Shown here one piece after another: positions 27,016 to 36,491 of a stretch of DNA of 64,000 nt. The position numbers were made by a program, and so were the translations under genes. The notes beneath the pieces are model-generated. The model was given only the letters and a program-made list of their open reading frames with translations. It had not been told where the DNA came from and did not search any database. The stretch comes from Sulfitobacter sabulilitoris (lineage in GTDB: Bacteria > Pseudomonadota > Alphaproteobacteria > Rhodobacterales > Rhodobacteraceae), in contig NZ_VANS01000002.1 in assembly GCF_005887615.1 (NCBI RefSeq), forward strand, positions 248,001 through 312,000, read 5' to 3'. The stretch's first letter is position 1. Each line of letters opens with the position of its first letter.

Positions 27016-27612
27016 TCAGGTATCACGGGCGCGGGGTGTCGTCATGGGCAAATCGCGCGCGGTGTCGACGTCACGCAACGTATCGACAAGGGCAATTCGC
27101 CGCCCCGGCAGCCCGGCGATGGTATCGGCCAGCGCATGTTCGCTGGACCAGCGCACATCGCGAAACAGGCTGCGCGGCGCGGACGTATTGCGCTTCAGCC
27201 CGACCAGCCAGTAGCCGCCGTCGGGGGCAGGGCCGAATACCGCGTCATTGCGGCCCAAAGCGGCAAATGCCCGCGCGATGTGATGCGCGCGGATGCCCGG
27301 AATATCCGCCCCGATCACGCAGGCCGGGCCGGGCGGTGCACCGGCCAGCACCCGACCCATCCGCTGGCCCAGATCGCCGCGTCCCTGCGGCCAGCGCGGG
27401 ATCTGCGCGGGCCACACACGGCTTTGCAGTCCGGCACGGTCGGGCGCAACGGCCAGGATGACCTGCCAGCGTGGGTCCGCGACCCTGCGCAGCAACTGCC
27501 TGGTCTGGTGACGGAACCACCACGCGGCAGCCGTCGGTCCGATGTCGCGCCCAAGCCGGGTCTTGACCCGACCGGGCCGCGGTTCCTTGACCATCACGAT
27601 CAGCGTTTGCAT
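27016..27612 (-). CDS. DUF2064/TIGR04282-family glycosyltransferase-like protein
   Basis: 198-residue protein with a nucleotide-sugar-transferase-like fold: VMVKEPRPGRVKTRLGRDIGP at the start, CVIGADIPGIRAHHIARAF in the middle and PAPDGGYWLVGL, all matching the family often named rSAM/selenodomain-associated transferase 1. Its reaction is not established. The ATG at 27612 overlaps the GNAT gene stop (TGATG). A selenodomain or arsenosugar partner is not in the window. Confidence 0.78.
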   Translation of the reverse strand: MQTLIVMVKEPRPGRVKTRLGRDIGPTAAAWWFRHQTRQLLRRVADPRWQVILAVAPDRAGLQSRVWPAQIPRWPQGRGDLGQRMGRVLAGAPPGPACVIGADIPGIRAHHIARAFAALGRNDAVFGPAPDGGYWLVGLKRNTSAPRSLFRDVRWSSEHALADTIAGLPGRRIALVDTLRDVDTARDLPMTTPRARDT

Positions 27613-28034
27613 CACAGTGCGCGCACCATGTCGCGGTGGTCGATGCCCGCATCGTCATAGACCGGTCCACACGCCGTGAACCCAAGCTTTTCGTAAAATC
27701 CCAGCGCATGCAGTTGCGCGCCCAGCCTGGCCTGTGTCACGCCCGGTTGCGCCCCGGCCAATTCAATCGCCGCCTGCATGATCCGCGCGCCCAACCCCGT
27801 GCCGCGATGCGCGGACAGGACACAGACGCGCCCGATCTTGGCGGTGCCATCCTTTACCAGTATGCGCGCGGTGCCGACGGGTGTGTCCCCCTCGACCGCC
27901 AGCAGGTGCAGCGCCTGCGCGTCCAGGCCGTCCAGTTCCTCGTGCTCGGCCACGTTCTGTTCGATGATGAACACGGTCCGGCGCAGAGCATGGCAAGCGG
28001 CCAGATCGCCGGTCTGGGATACTGTCACGCTCAT
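27612..28034 (-). CDS. GNAT family N-acetyltransferase
   Basis: 140-residue ElaA-like acetyltransferase. It shows [25 protein letters not shown] and the acetyl-CoA loop [18 protein letters not shown], plus LGFYEKLGF at the C-terminus. The start at 28034 gives an ATGA overlap with dapE; the longer ORF to 28361 is dapE antiframe sequence. It is co-translated with dapE and the transferase; the substrate is unknown. Confidence 0.85.
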   Translation of the reverse strand: MSVTVSQTGDLAACHALRRTVFIIEQNVAEHEELDGLDAQALHLLAVEGDTPVGTARILVKDGTAKIGRVCVLSAHRGTGLGARIMQAAIELAGAQPGVTQARLGAQLHALGFYEKLGFTACGPVYDDAGIDHRDMVRAL

Positions 28035-29176
28035 GCGAAGTAATCGCCCAAGATGCGGCGGTATATGGCCGTCAGCTGCTCGATGTGGGCGATCTTCACA
28101 TGCTCGTCGACCTGATGCATGGATTGGCCGACCAATCCGAATTCGACCACAGGGCAGTGATCCTTGACAAAGCGCGCGTCCGATGTGCCGCCGGTGGTGG
28201 ACAAGACCGGTGTGCGTCCGGTTTCCGCCTCTACCGCGCGGGCCACGAGATCGGACAAGGGGCCCGGCGGCGTGACGAAGCTTTCGCCGGAAATCTTGAT
28301 CGACATCTCGACCTTGACGTCGAACTCCTCCGCGATCCGGTCGCCTTCCGATCGCAACCAATCGGACAGGCCGGCGCCGGTATGGCTGTCGTTGAACCGG
28401 ATATTCACACCCGCCGTGCAGTCCGCCGGGATGACGTTGGTGGCCGGGTTCCCGGTGTCGATGGTGACCACCGCCAGTGTCGAGGCATCGAAATGATCGG
28501 TCCCGCGGTCCAGTTCGCGACTGGCCAGCCTGTCGATCAGCCGCGCCATCGCGGGCAGCGGATTTCGGGCGCGATGCGGATAGGCCGAGTGCCCCTGCTT
28601 TCCGATCACCCGGATACGCGCATTCATCGACCCGCGCCGCCCGATCTTAATCATATCGCCCATCTGGTCGGGGCAGGTCGGCTCCCCCACCAGGCAGACA
28701 TCCATGCGCTCGCCCGCGCGGTCCATATGTTCCAGCAAGGCCGTGGTGCCATCCGTGGCGTCGCCTTCCTCGTCGCCTGTGATCGCGATGATGACCGCAC
28801 CGTCGGGCGGCGCCTGCGTGACCAGATCGACCGCCGCGGCGACAAAGGCGGCAACGCCTGATTTCATGTCCGTGGCGCCGCGGCCGAACATCACGCCATC
28901 CACCACCTCGGCCCCGAACGGCGGGTGGGTCCAGGCGTCGGCGTCACCCACCGGCACCACATCGGTGTGCCCGTTGAACCCGAAGGTGCGTTTGTGCCCC
29001 TTGTCGCCCCACCGGGCAAAAAGATTGCGAATGCCGCCCCGATCCGCCCAGGAACATTCGAACCCGGCCTGCTCCAACGCGGCGTGCAACAGCTCAAGCG
29101 CGCCGTTGTTCGCAGGCGTGACGGAGGCACAGCGGATCAGATCGGCAGTCAGGGAAACGGGGTCCGGTACGGGCAT
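28031..29176 (-). CDS. dapE: Succinyl-diaminopimelate desuccinylase
   Basis: 381-residue M20 zinc enzyme of lysine/diaminopimelate synthesis. Visible are [12 protein letters not shown] (His ligand), [12 protein letters not shown] (Asp bridging), [13 protein letters not shown] (catalytic Glu), [20 protein letters not shown] and the C-terminal ...[12 protein letters not shown]. The region [22 protein letters not shown] is typical DapE. It removes succinate to give LL-diaminopimelate. dapD lies about 2 kb away on the same strand, separated by the Hint locus. Confidence 0.95.
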   Translation of the reverse strand: MPVPDPVSLTADLIRCASVTPANNGALELLHAALEQAGFECSWADRGGIRNLFARWGDKGHKRTFGFNGHTDVVPVGDADAWTHPPFGAEVVDGVMFGRGATDMKSGVAAFVAAAVDLVTQAPPDGAVIIAITGDEEGDATDGTTALLEHMDRAGERMDVCLVGEPTCPDQMGDMIKIGRRGSMNARIRVIGKQGHSAYPHRARNPLPAMARLIDRLASRELDRGTDHFDASTLAVVTIDTGNPATNVIPADCTAGVNIRFNDSHTGAGLSDWLRSEGDRIAEEFDVKVEMSIKISGESFVTPPGPLSDLVARAVEAETGRTPVLSTTGGTSDARFVKDHCPVVEFGLVGQSMHQVDEHVKIAHIEQLTAIYRRILGDYFA

Positions 29177-29440
29177 GGAAACTCCTTGTGATCAGTCCAT
29201 TATCGGGTCCCGTCAGACTTGTGGCGAAAACAACGCAAAGCCAAGACCCTTGTGAGAGGAATTGCTTAACAGATGCCGCGCAACCGTGCTAATCGTAGGG
29301 CAATAACATGACCCGAGGCAGGGCATCAGCAGTCAGGCACCCAAAAAACTGGGGCCAACCGTACCGAATTGTACAAATCTCACGGGCGAAGACCGTGCGC
29401 TGCGCCGATGTGCCGACCTCCCGATGGGCTTAAGGCGGAT
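29177..29440. other. Intergenic region upstream of the Hint locus
   Basis: 264 bases between divergent dapE and the small ORF that precedes the Hint gene. No ORF with a ribosome site, no hairpin with a T-run and no recognisable operator was found; it should contain promoters for both directions. Confidence 0.4.
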
Positions 29441-29686
29441 ATGGTACAGGCGTCAACGCTTTTGATTGAAACGGTCCGGGGGGGCACGCCGGCGTCAGCG
29501 ATGGTGCAAGCCATCCCCGGCGATGGAATGGCGATGCCAGACGCGTCCCACCCTGTCGCCGTCGGCAGCGACGGGCCCCGCCGCAGCCGCGCCGCCATGG
29601 CCCTTGGCTACGGCGCAGCCGCACGCCGGTTTGCAAAACGTACCTTAGCCGCGCCAAGCTGCCCAAACCGGATAGACCCGACATGA
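29441..29686 (+). CDS. Small hypothetical ORF coupled to the Hint gene
   Basis: 81-residue ORF starting MVQASTLLIETVRGGTPAS, with AAGG nine bases before the ATG at 29441. Its stop overlaps the Hint gene start (ATGA at 29683-29686), and the Hint gene has no convincing ribosome site of its own, which supports translational coupling. The sequence is rich in Ala, Met, Gly and Arg, has no signal peptide, and ends with a basic segment (RRFAKRTLAAPS). No family is recognised. It could be non-coding despite the overlap. Confidence 0.45.
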   Translation: MVQASTLLIETVRGGTPASAMVQAIPGDGMAMPDASHPVAVGSDGPRRSRAAMALGYGAAARRFAKRTLAAPSCPNRIDPT

Positions 29687-30777
29687 CCTGGATCGCACTG
29701 GCAGATCACGAAGAACGCCGCTTTTCCCTGCGCGGGATCGGGGGTGACAAACAGGCCGAGCCGATCTGCTCCGACGATCCCGATCAGATGCTGCCACGCG
29801 GCAGCGTCATGGTGGAAACACGCCTTTCGGATGATGGGCGCCCGCATGTCCTGTTCGGCTACAACCACGCCTACCCCGAGCAACGCAGCCTGATGTTTCA
29901 GGCCATACCCGGCGGCGGGATCGCGATGGTGCAGGTGCAGGGCAGCAAGATCGCGCACGCTGCTGTCCAGCGCAGCAACGACGGCCGGGCGGATGTCTTG
30001 CGCATCACGTTTTCCTGGGATGCGCCGCGGAACTGGGGGCAACTGACCGTCGAGTTGCCAGAAGACCACAGGGTCGTGAGCGTGCCCGTCGTCGGCGCCA
30101 TGCCGATGTGTCTTTCGGATTTGCACGACATGATGCTGGGGCACGGCGATCAGACGCTTTCGGCCGACGTGGTCTTTGCCGCCCTGTCCGACCAGGTCGA
30201 ACCAATAGGACCGATGCCGACGCTTCATCCGGCCACGCCGCTGGCCACGCCCTGGGGATACAAGCCCGCGCGTCAACTGGGGCGTGGCGACACCGTCATG
30301 ACCCATGGCGGCGACGTTGTGCCCGTCTTGCACAATGTGGCGCGCACGGTCCCTGCGCGTGGAAGTTTTGCCCCGGTGCGGCTGCGGGCGCCCTATTTCG
30401 GCCTGCAGCAGGATATCATCGTCAACCCCGACCAGCGCCTGATGATCGACGGGCCCGAGGTTGAATACCTGTTCAATCAGGAGGCGGTACTGGTGCCTGC
30501 GCGGCATCTGGTGAATGGCTTTGCGGCGCGGGCGGAACCTTGCGGCCCCACTGTTACCTATACGCAGGTGCTCTTGCCCGCCCATGACACGATCCATGCC
30601 GCCGGAACATTGGCTGAAAGCCTGTATATCGGACGCATCCGGCGCAATGCCGCCCATCTTGAAACAAGCTTGCTCAACGGTCTGGACCGCAGCAGCCTGC
30701 CCGAACACGGGCGCGCCGCATATCAGGTATTGCGATGGTTCGAAGCGATTCACCTCGCGCGGCAACGCGCGGCATAA
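29683..30777 (+). CDS. Hint-domain protein
   Basis: 364-residue protein. The N-terminal ~180 residues form an unrecognised domain (MTWIALADHEERRFSLRGIG...) that resembles no named family. Residues ~184-320 carry a Hint_2-type domain: TPLATPWGYKPARQLGRGDTVMT (block A position usually Cys/Ser), then VNPDQRLMIDG and VPARHLVNGF (block B/F-like). Such proteins are frequent in Rhodobacteraceae and are often linked to secreted proteins; function unknown. The first Hint residue here is Thr or Ala rather than a clear Cys/Ser, so self-cleavage is doubtful. There is no signal peptide. Confidence 0.8.
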   Translation: MTWIALADHEERRFSLRGIGGDKQAEPICSDDPDQMLPRGSVMVETRLSDDGRPHVLFGYNHAYPEQRSLMFQAIPGGGIAMVQVQGSKIAHAAVQRSNDGRADVLRITFSWDAPRNWGQLTVELPEDHRVVSVPVVGAMPMCLSDLHDMMLGHGDQTLSADVVFAALSDQVEPIGPMPTLHPATPLATPWGYKPARQLGRGDTVMTHGGDVVPVLHNVARTVPARGSFAPVRLRAPYFGLQQDIIVNPDQRLMIDGPEVEYLFNQEAVLVPARHLVNGFAARAEPCGPTVTYTQVLLPAHDTIHAAGTLAESLYIGRIRRNAAHLETSLLNGLDRSSLPEHGRAAYQVLRWFEAIHLARQRAA

Positions 30778-30851
30778 CGCCCAAGCGGCAACGCGCGGCA
30801 TAACGCCCAAGCGGCAACGCGCGGCATAACCTCCAAGCGGCAACGCGCGGC
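30760..30851. repeat. 26-bp tandem repeat, about 3.5 copies
   Basis: Unit CGGCAACGCGCGGCATAACG plus CCCAAG. Copies are 30760-30785, 30786-30811 and 30812-30837 (two mismatches in the third), with a partial fourth at 30838-30851. The first copy contains the last codons (RQRAA) and stop codon of the Hint gene, so the array is a duplication of that gene end into the 3' untranslated region. It lies between the convergent Hint and hypothetical genes and replaces any ordinary terminator. Confidence 0.93.
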
Positions 30852-30862
30852 CTGACTCGTCT

Positions 30863-31228
30863 TTAATCCTCGTCGATTTCGGGCAACTCGCCGTAAAACG
30901 GCGTCATCTGCGCCACGATCACGGCGTTTTCATCCAGCGCCCGCTGCATCAGCGCGCGCTCTTCCGCGTCGATCTCGTGGCCCTCGGCCTCGCGTTCGGC
31001 CAAGGTGCCATACCCGGTGACATCCAGCGGTGCGGTGTCGGCCTGCTTGAGGATCGCCACGGTTTCGCGCACCGCCTCCGCCTCGTCCACGCCGCTGGCA
31101 TAGATCATCAACCCCGCGCCGGTCGCCTTTTTCGGCAACCCGTCGCCCGCCTTGCGCCCAATCTGCACCAGCAGGGTATAGACCTGCTGGCGCGACGGTT
31201 TCTTCTCTTTCTTCGGTGTCTCGCTCAT
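30863..31228 (-). CDS. Hypothetical protein
   Basis: 121-residue soluble protein that I do not recognise. It begins with a lysine-rich segment (MSETPKKEKKPSRQQ), continues with a helical core (QVYTLLVQIGRKAG..., then GVDEAEAVRETVAILKQA), and ends acidic. It is 28 bases downstream of dapD on the same strand and likely co-transcribed. The start at 31228 is chosen by the family-like MSETP; an ATG at 31237 is also possible. Coding bias agrees with its neighbours. Confidence 0.7.
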   Translation of the reverse strand: MSETPKKEKKPSRQQVYTLLVQIGRKAGDGLPKKATGAGLMIYASGVDEAEAVRETVAILKQADTAPLDVTGYGTLAEREAEGHEIDAEERALMQRALDENAVIVAQMTPFYGELPEIDED

Positions 31229-31256
31229 GGCGGGCATCGCTTTCGTGCAGGTCGTA

Positions 31257-32084
31257 TCAGTCGCGCAGCAATTCGTTGATCGATGTTTTCGACCGCGTCT
31301 TGGCATCCACCCGCTTGACGATCACGGCACAATAGAGGTTCACACCGTTCTTGCTTGGCATGGAGCCGGACACGACAACCGATCCGGACGGCACTTCGCC
31401 ATACATGACCTCTCCGGTTTCGCGGGCCACGATCTTGGTCGACTGGCCGATATAGACGCCCATGCCCAGAACCGACCCTTCGCGTATGATACAGCCTTCG
31501 ACCACTTCGGACCGCGCGCCGATAAAGCAGTTGTCCTCGATGATCGTCGGGCCGGCCTGCATCGGCTCCAGCACACCGCCGATGCCGACACCGCCCGACA
31601 GGTGCACACCCTTGCCGATCTGCGCGCACGACCCGACCGTGGCCCATGTATCGACCATCGTGCCCTCGTCCACATAGGCGCCGAGGTTCACGAAAGACGG
31701 CATCAACACCACGCCGGGCGCGATATAGGCCGACTTGCGCACCACGCAGTTGGGCACCGCGCGAAAGCCCGCGTCCTTCCATTCGGCATCGCCCCAACCG
31801 GCGAACTTGCTGTCCACCTTGTCCCACCAGCCGCCGCCCTGCGGGCCGCCCGACTGAATCGCCATGTCCTTGATCCGAAAGCCCAGCAATACCGCCTTCT
31901 TGGCCCACTGGTTCACATGCCAATCGCCGTTCGCCTGACGCTCGGCCACGCGCAGCTTGCCGCTGTCAAGCGCGTCCAGAGTGTTCTCGATCGCCTCGCG
32001 CGTCTCGCCTCCGGTGGCCGGAGTGATGGTATCGCGCGCCTCCCAGGCGGCTTCGATGGCGGTTTCAAGCTGGGCATTGGACAT
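31257..32084 (-). CDS. dapD: Tetrahydrodipicolinate N-succinyltransferase
   Basis: 275-residue left-handed beta-helix enzyme that adds succinate to tetrahydrodipicolinate. Hexapeptide repeats run from [20 protein letters not shown] through [15 protein letters not shown] and [33 protein letters not shown]. The N-terminal helical domain contains [15 protein letters not shown]. It completes the succinylase branch with dapE. The start at 32084 follows a GGAG-like site (CCGGAGCCAGCCCC). Confidence 0.95.
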   Translation of the reverse strand: MSNAQLETAIEAAWEARDTITPATGGETREAIENTLDALDSGKLRVAERQANGDWHVNQWAKKAVLLGFRIKDMAIQSGGPQGGGWWDKVDSKFAGWGDAEWKDAGFRAVPNCVVRKSAYIAPGVVLMPSFVNLGAYVDEGTMVDTWATVGSCAQIGKGVHLSGGVGIGGVLEPMQAGPTIIEDNCFIGARSEVVEGCIIREGSVLGMGVYIGQSTKIVARETGEVMYGEVPSGSVVVSGSMPSKNGVNLYCAVIVKRVDAKTRSKTSINELLRD

Positions 32085-32212
32085 GGGGCTGGCTCCGGAT
32101 CTGATTGAATTTGCTTGCCTGCGCTATACAAGCCCACCTGCGGTCGCGCAATTGCATTGCATCTTGCCGCGGCTCAGGTGACGCTGACGACAACCGCTGT
32201 TCGGAGACATCA

Positions 32213-33049
32213 ATGAACAAACCACATCCTCTGCGCGACGCGCACGCCGATCGCACGACCGCCCGTACGGTCCCCGACACACCACAAACGCGCGCCTCGT
32301 CCTACCGCCTTGCGTTCACCGACGAAGATTTCATGTGCCGCGATGAACTCAGGCCCGTGCGGTTGCAACTGGAGCTTTTGAAAACCGAGATGGCGCTGGA
32401 CGCACATGGGATCAGCAGCACCATCGTGCTGTTCGGCGGGGCCCGGATCCCCGAGCCGTCAAAGCAGAACACCGCGCGCACCGCGACGCTGGCGGGTCTG
32501 TCGAAATTCTACGACGAGGCCCGCGAATTCGCCCGTTTGATGACCTTGAAAAGCCTGGAGTCGGATGGCCGTGAAAACGTTGTCGTCACGGGGGGCGGAC
32601 CGGGCGTCATGGAAGCCGGCAACCGCGGCGCGGCGGACGCGGGCGGCACATCCATCGGGTTCAATATCGTGCTGCCGCATGAACAGGCGCCGAACCGATA
32701 CGTCACGCCAGAGTTGTGCTTCAACTTTCACTACTTCGCTATTCGCAAGATGCATTTCCTGATGCGCGCCCGCGCGATCTGCATCTTCCCCGGCGGCTTC
32801 GGCACGATGGACGAAATGTTCGAATCCCTGACCCTGATCCAAACCGGCCGCATGCAGCGTGTGCCCTTCATCCTGTTCGGCCGAAGCTTCTGGGACAAGA
32901 TCCTGAACTGGGACGCGCTGGCCGACGCTGGCACGATCTCGGACGAGGATCTCGACCTGTTCCGCTTTGTCGAAACCGCGCAGGAAGCGATCGACCTGAT
33001 CGAAAACTGGGAGCCCGCGACTGCGCGCGATGCGATCCCGGGACGATAG
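32213..33049 (+). CDS. LOG/TIGR00730 family Rossmann-fold nucleotide hydrolase
   Basis: 278-residue protein. The core has VLFGGARIPEPS, the glycine-rich VVTGGGPGVMEAGNRGAADAGG, and the catalytic PGGFGTMDEMFE. These are the LOG motifs of 5'-monophosphate nucleosidases such as PpnN and cytokinin-activating LOG. In bacteria, larger members act on purine nucleotides. The start at 32213 is preceded by CGGAGA; upstream extension to 32105 lies in the dapD promoter region. Divergent from dapD. Confidence 0.9.
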   Translation: MNKPHPLRDAHADRTTARTVPDTPQTRASSYRLAFTDEDFMCRDELRPVRLQLELLKTEMALDAHGISSTIVLFGGARIPEPSKQNTARTATLAGLSKFYDEAREFARLMTLKSLESDGRENVVVTGGGPGVMEAGNRGAADAGGTSIGFNIVLPHEQAPNRYVTPELCFNFHYFAIRKMHFLMRARAICIFPGGFGTMDEMFESLTLIQTGRMQRVPFILFGRSFWDKILNWDALADAGTISDEDLDLFRFVETAQEAIDLIENWEPATARDAIPGR

Positions 33050-33062
33050 CCAGACTGCGGGA

Positions 33063-33275
33063 TCAGGCGCTGAGTTCGGCCGGCAGCGAACAGATCTCGA
33101 CATGGTGCGGCAGTGTCTCGATGACCTGTCCCGCGCCGGTGTCCTTGATCCCGTAGCCATATCCGGCCAACCGGTGCTTCCATTCTCGCGGGCTCAGCGC
33201 AATGGCGCGCTCGCGCAGAACCAGATCCACGATCTTCGCCTTCAAGAAGGCATCGGGTTTGATGATGATCGACAT
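33063..33275 (-). CDS. Small hypothetical protein
   Basis: 70-residue basic protein, MSIIIKPDAFLKAKIVDLV..., with an AGGAGA ribosome site eight bases before the ATG. No family is recognised. The pattern (ALSPREWKHRLAGYGYGIKDT) suggests a small soluble domain. Converges with the LOG gene, 13 bases from its stop, and follows rlmN on the same strand after 140 bases. Confidence 0.7.
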   Translation of the reverse strand: MSIIIKPDAFLKAKIVDLVLRERAIALSPREWKHRLAGYGYGIKDTGAGQVIETLPHHVEICSLPAELSA

Positions 33276-33415
33276 GTGTGAAGTCTCCTGAAAAGCCTTG
33301 CTTCAGAAGTCAGCCTGCTATCAGGTCATGTCAGCAATTGTGCCAAAAAAAGGCCATTTCGGGGCGATATCGGAAACAGTGCAACGGCGCGCGCCGCATT
33401 GTTTCAAGCAATCGC

Positions 33416-34600
33416 CTATGCCTCGCCGATCCCGGCCTCCGCCTCGATCTGGCGGCGTGATTTGCGTGACCGCTCGGTGGCCGATTTCAGCTGTCCGCAG
33501 GCAGCCATGATATCCTCGCCGCGCGGCGTGCGGATCGGGCTGGCGTACCCCGCCTTGTAGATGATGTCGGCAAAGGCGCGGATGCGGTTGTTGCTCGACC
33601 GCTTGTAGGGCGCGCCGGGCCATTCGTTGAACGGGATCAGGTTGATCTTGGCCGGAATGCCCTCAATGAGCCGGATCAGCCGATGCGCGTCCTCATCGCT
33701 GTCATTCACCCCCTGAAGCATCACGTATTCAAAGGTGATGCGCTCGGAATTGCTGACCTTGGGATAGGACTTGAGCGCGGCAAGCAGCTCCTCGATGTTC
33801 CACCGCTTGTTGATCGGCACCAGCCTGTCGCGAACGTCGTCGGTGGTCGCGTGGAACGACACGGCCAGCTGACAGCCGATTTCCTGCGCGGTGCGCGCGA
33901 TCTCTGGCACCACACCGGACGTACTCAACGTGATCCGGCGGCGCGACAACTGGATACCCTCCGGATCCATCGCGATCTTCATCGCATCGCGAACGTTCTC
34001 GAAATTGTACAGGGGCTCGCCCATACCCATCAGCACGATGTTGGACAACAGCCGCGTTTCATCCTTGGGCGCGCCGATTTCGGGCCACTCCTCCAGATCG
34101 TCACGCACCACCATCACCTGTCCGATAATCTCGCCCGCGGTCAGGTTGCGCACCAGTTTCTGGGTGCCGGTGTGGCAAAACGAACAGGTCAAAGTGCATC
34201 CGACCTGGCTCGAAACGCAGAGCGTGCCGCGCCCCTCCTCGGGGATATAGACGATTTCGACCTCGTGACCGCCCGCGATCCGCACCAGGTACTTGCGCGT
34301 ACCATCCGTGCTGACCTGTTTGCTCACGACCTCCGGCACGTCGATCACGAAATGCGCCGCCATATCCGCGCGATACCCCTTGGACAGGTTGGTCATCGCG
34401 TCAAAATCACGCACTCCCCACTGATAGATCCATTGCCAGATCTGCCCGACCCGCATCTTCGCCTGCTTCTCCGGCGTGCCCATGGCGATCAACGCGTCGC
34501 GCATCCCGGCACGGGTCATCCCCACAAGGTTCGCAGGCCCATCGGGCAATTTCCGAGGGATCGTGTGCACATCTTGGGTGATCGGCGCATTGGCAGACAT
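33416..34600 (-). CDS. rlmN: 23S rRNA (adenine2503-C2)-methyltransferase RlmN
   Basis: 394-residue radical-SAM dual-specificity RNA methyltransferase acting on A2503 of 23S rRNA (and A37 of some tRNAs). The CX3CX2C cluster is in [31 protein letters not shown] contains the SAM-binding GEP motif; [18 protein letters not shown] follows, and the methyl-carrying cysteine is in IMAACGQLK. Length and motif order are normal. Confidence 0.95.
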   Translation of the reverse strand: MSANAPITQDVHTIPRKLPDGPANLVGMTRAGMRDALIAMGTPEKQAKMRVGQIWQWIYQWGVRDFDAMTNLSKGYRADMAAHFVIDVPEVVSKQVSTDGTRKYLVRIAGGHEVEIVYIPEEGRGTLCVSSQVGCTLTCSFCHTGTQKLVRNLTAGEIIGQVMVVRDDLEEWPEIGAPKDETRLLSNIVLMGMGEPLYNFENVRDAMKIAMDPEGIQLSRRRITLSTSGVVPEIARTAQEIGCQLAVSFHATTDDVRDRLVPINKRWNIEELLAALKSYPKVSNSERITFEYVMLQGVNDSDEDAHRLIRLIEGIPAKINLIPFNEWPGAPYKRSSNNRIRAFADIIYKAGYASPIRTPRGEDIMAACGQLKSATERSRKSRRQIEAEAGIGEA

Positions 34601-34675
34601 GGATCAGACTCGCTGGTTCGTTGGATGTGCCCGTATATAGGCAATCGCAGGCAAAACAAACCCCCGCGGAAATGG

Positions 34676-34723
34676 GTTTCTTTTGGCCTCAAATCCCTCG
34701 GGGGTTGGGGCAGCGCCCCAAAA
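34676..34723 (-). repeat. Interspersed hairpin repeat, copy B
   Basis: On the minus strand: GGGGC-gct-GCCCC (hairpin), then ACCCCCGAGGGATTT and GAGGCCAAAAG. It matches copy A at 46472-46520 in layout and in the shared tail ACCCCCGAG..ATTT....C.AAAA. It lies after the IalB gene stop and probably also serves in transcription termination. Confidence 0.6.
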
Positions 34724-34728
34724 CGAAC

Positions 34729-34749
34729 GCGGCTCCCGGAGGGAGCCGC
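34729..34749 (-). terminator. Hairpin downstream of the IalB gene
   Basis: Perfect 9-bp stem GCGGCTCCC / GGGAGCCGC with a three-base loop, starting 30 bases past the IalB stop codon. The following minus-strand bases (GTTCGTTTTGGGG) have a short T-run. A second hairpin (copy B of the repeat) follows directly. Confidence 0.7.
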
Positions 34750-34778
34750 AATAAATCAAATGCGTCGCAGACGCACCA

Positions 34779-35309
34779 TCATCCGGCGCAGCGTTTCGCG
34801 GCGTCCTCGACAGCGGCGGTAAAGCCGAGCAGCGAAAACGTGTCCTTGGTCGCCGTCCCGCGCCCGGACCGGCCCGACACGACCGCGTCGGCGCCGCGCT
34901 TCATGGCGGTGATGATCTGATTGTCATCTGCCGTCGTCGCGGGCCACGCCCATTCGCCTTCGGTGAACAGCTCGAATTCCGTGCCGCCGATGTTCATGTT
35001 CACCGTCGATCCGCTCGCGAACGGATAGCCGCCGGTAAATGCCACCTGCCCCTTGGCGCCCGCGCTCGGTCGATAGAACACCATCAAGAGCGTTTGCCCC
35101 CGGTTCACCGCAACCACTCGCCCGTCCTTGGAGTTCACCGTTTCCTTGGGCGTCGACACGCTCCAGCATTCGGTCGGATTGTCTTCGACAAAGACACTCC
35201 AGTCCGTCTTGGCGGCCACGCGGTTGGTGCTTTGCTCCTGCGCGCCGGCAGACACGCCCATCAATGCCAAAGCGCCAATCGCCCCGCCCAACGTCTTCGA
35301 AAATCCCAT
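34779..35309 (-). CDS. Invasion-associated locus B (IalB) family protein
   Basis: 176-residue secreted protein with a signal peptide (GGAIGALALMGVSAGAQ). The mature domain carries IalB features: WSVFVEDNPTECWSVSTP, GQTLLMVFYRP, FTGGYPF and a C-terminal cysteine (AKRCAG) that can pair with the cysteine in TECWS. Named after a Bartonella erythrocyte-invasion factor; in free-living Rhodobacterales the role is unknown and probably envelope-related. Confidence 0.82.
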   Translation of the reverse strand: MGFSKTLGGAIGALALMGVSAGAQEQSTNRVAAKTDWSVFVEDNPTECWSVSTPKETVNSKDGRVVAVNRGQTLLMVFYRPSAGAKGQVAFTGGYPFASGSTVNMNIGGTEFELFTEGEWAWPATTADDNQIITAMKRGADAVVSGRSGRGTATKDTFSLLGFTAAVEDAAKRCAG

Positions 35310-35491
35310 CTGTCCAGCCTCCAGCTGTCCTAAACCTCAACTTCACCGAAGCGGTGCCCCGACCGGCGATCCTTTTTTGGATCGGTCTCTTGCCAGCGCC
35401 CGCTTTCTTCTCGACAAGTGCCACATTAGCGCGAAACACGCGACAGACGAAACCCTGATTGGCAGGATTTCGCCAACTTGTGAGGGACCAG

Positions 35492-36472
35492 ATGACACAA
35501 TCGGCAGCAATCACGGAAATATGGCGCGGCCCCTTCCTGGAAAGCGTCCACCACGGTCATGCGGTGGTCTGTGACGACAGCGGCCAGATCGTTCACGCGT
35601 GGGGCGATCCGGAGGCGGTCGTGCTGCCGCGCAGCTCATCCAAGATGTTGCAGGCGTTGCCGCTTCTCACCTCCGGAGCGGCCGATGCGGCGGGGCTCGG
35701 CACCCGGCATCTGGCGCTTGCCTGCGCGTCGCACAACGGCGCCGCGATCCATACCGACCGCGTCGGCGCATGGCTCGACACACTGGGTCTTGGCGACGAC
35801 GATTTCCGCTGCGGCCCACAGGAACCCGAAGACATTCCAGCGCGCAACGGGCTGATTCTCGCGCATCAAAGCCCCTGCCAGATTCACAACAACTGTTCGG
35901 GCAAGCACGCGGGGTTCCTGACCCTGGCCAAGCACCTTGGCGCCGGCCCCGAGTATGTGGACCCGGATCATCCGGTGCAGAAAGCCTGCCTTGACGCCTT
36001 CGAGACCGCAACCGGCCTCGACAGTCCCGGTTTTGGCATTGACGGCTGTTCGGCTCCCAATTTTGCCACGACCCTGCACGGTATGGCGCGTGCGATGGCT
36101 CGCTTTGCCGCGGCGCCCGACGGCTCGCCCGAACAGCGGCTGCATCAGGCGATGCGCCTGCATCCCGATCTGGTCGCCGGCGAAGGGCGCGCCTGCACCG
36201 AATTGATGCGCGCGATGGATGGCAAGGTCGCGATCAAGACCGGGGCAGAGGGATATTTCATCGCGATCATTCCCGACCTGAAACTGGGTGTCGCGCTCAA
36301 GGCGAATGACGGCGGAACACGCGCCGCCGAATGCGCGATGGCGGCGATCCTGGTCAGGTTGGGTGTGCTGGACGCGACCCATCCTGCGACGCTGAAACGG
36401 CTCAATGCGCCGATCCTGAATCGCAGAAACCTGCAGGCAGGCTGGATCAGGCCGGGCGCCGCCTTTGCCTGA
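35492..36472 (+). CDS. Asparaginase, AnsA/ReAII (class 3) type
   Basis: 326-residue enzyme of the asparaginase family first seen in Rhizobium etli (ReAII, beta-lactamase-like fold), unrelated to E. coli AnsA/AnsB. Motifs: LPRSSSKMLQALPLL (nucleophile S.SK), HNNCSGKHAGFL, GIDGCSAPNFA and KTGAEGYF. It hydrolyses asparagine to aspartate and ammonia. The ATG at 35492 follows GAGGG. Divergent from the IalB gene; the following YCII gene converges on it. Confidence 0.88.
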   Translation: MTQSAAITEIWRGPFLESVHHGHAVVCDDSGQIVHAWGDPEAVVLPRSSSKMLQALPLLTSGAADAAGLGTRHLALACASHNGAAIHTDRVGAWLDTLGLGDDDFRCGPQEPEDIPARNGLILAHQSPCQIHNNCSGKHAGFLTLAKHLGAGPEYVDPDHPVQKACLDAFETATGLDSPGFGIDGCSAPNFATTLHGMARAMARFAAAPDGSPEQRLHQAMRLHPDLVAGEGRACTELMRAMDGKVAIKTGAEGYFIAIIPDLKLGVALKANDGGTRAAECAMAAILVRLGVLDATHPATLKRLNAPILNRRNLQAGWIRPGAAFA

Positions 36473-36491
36473 TCCCGTGGCGCACGGCCAG

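Noticed and set aside
30760-30851. CRISPR array
   Set aside because: The repeats are directly adjacent without unique spacers, only 3.5 copies, and no cas gene is near.
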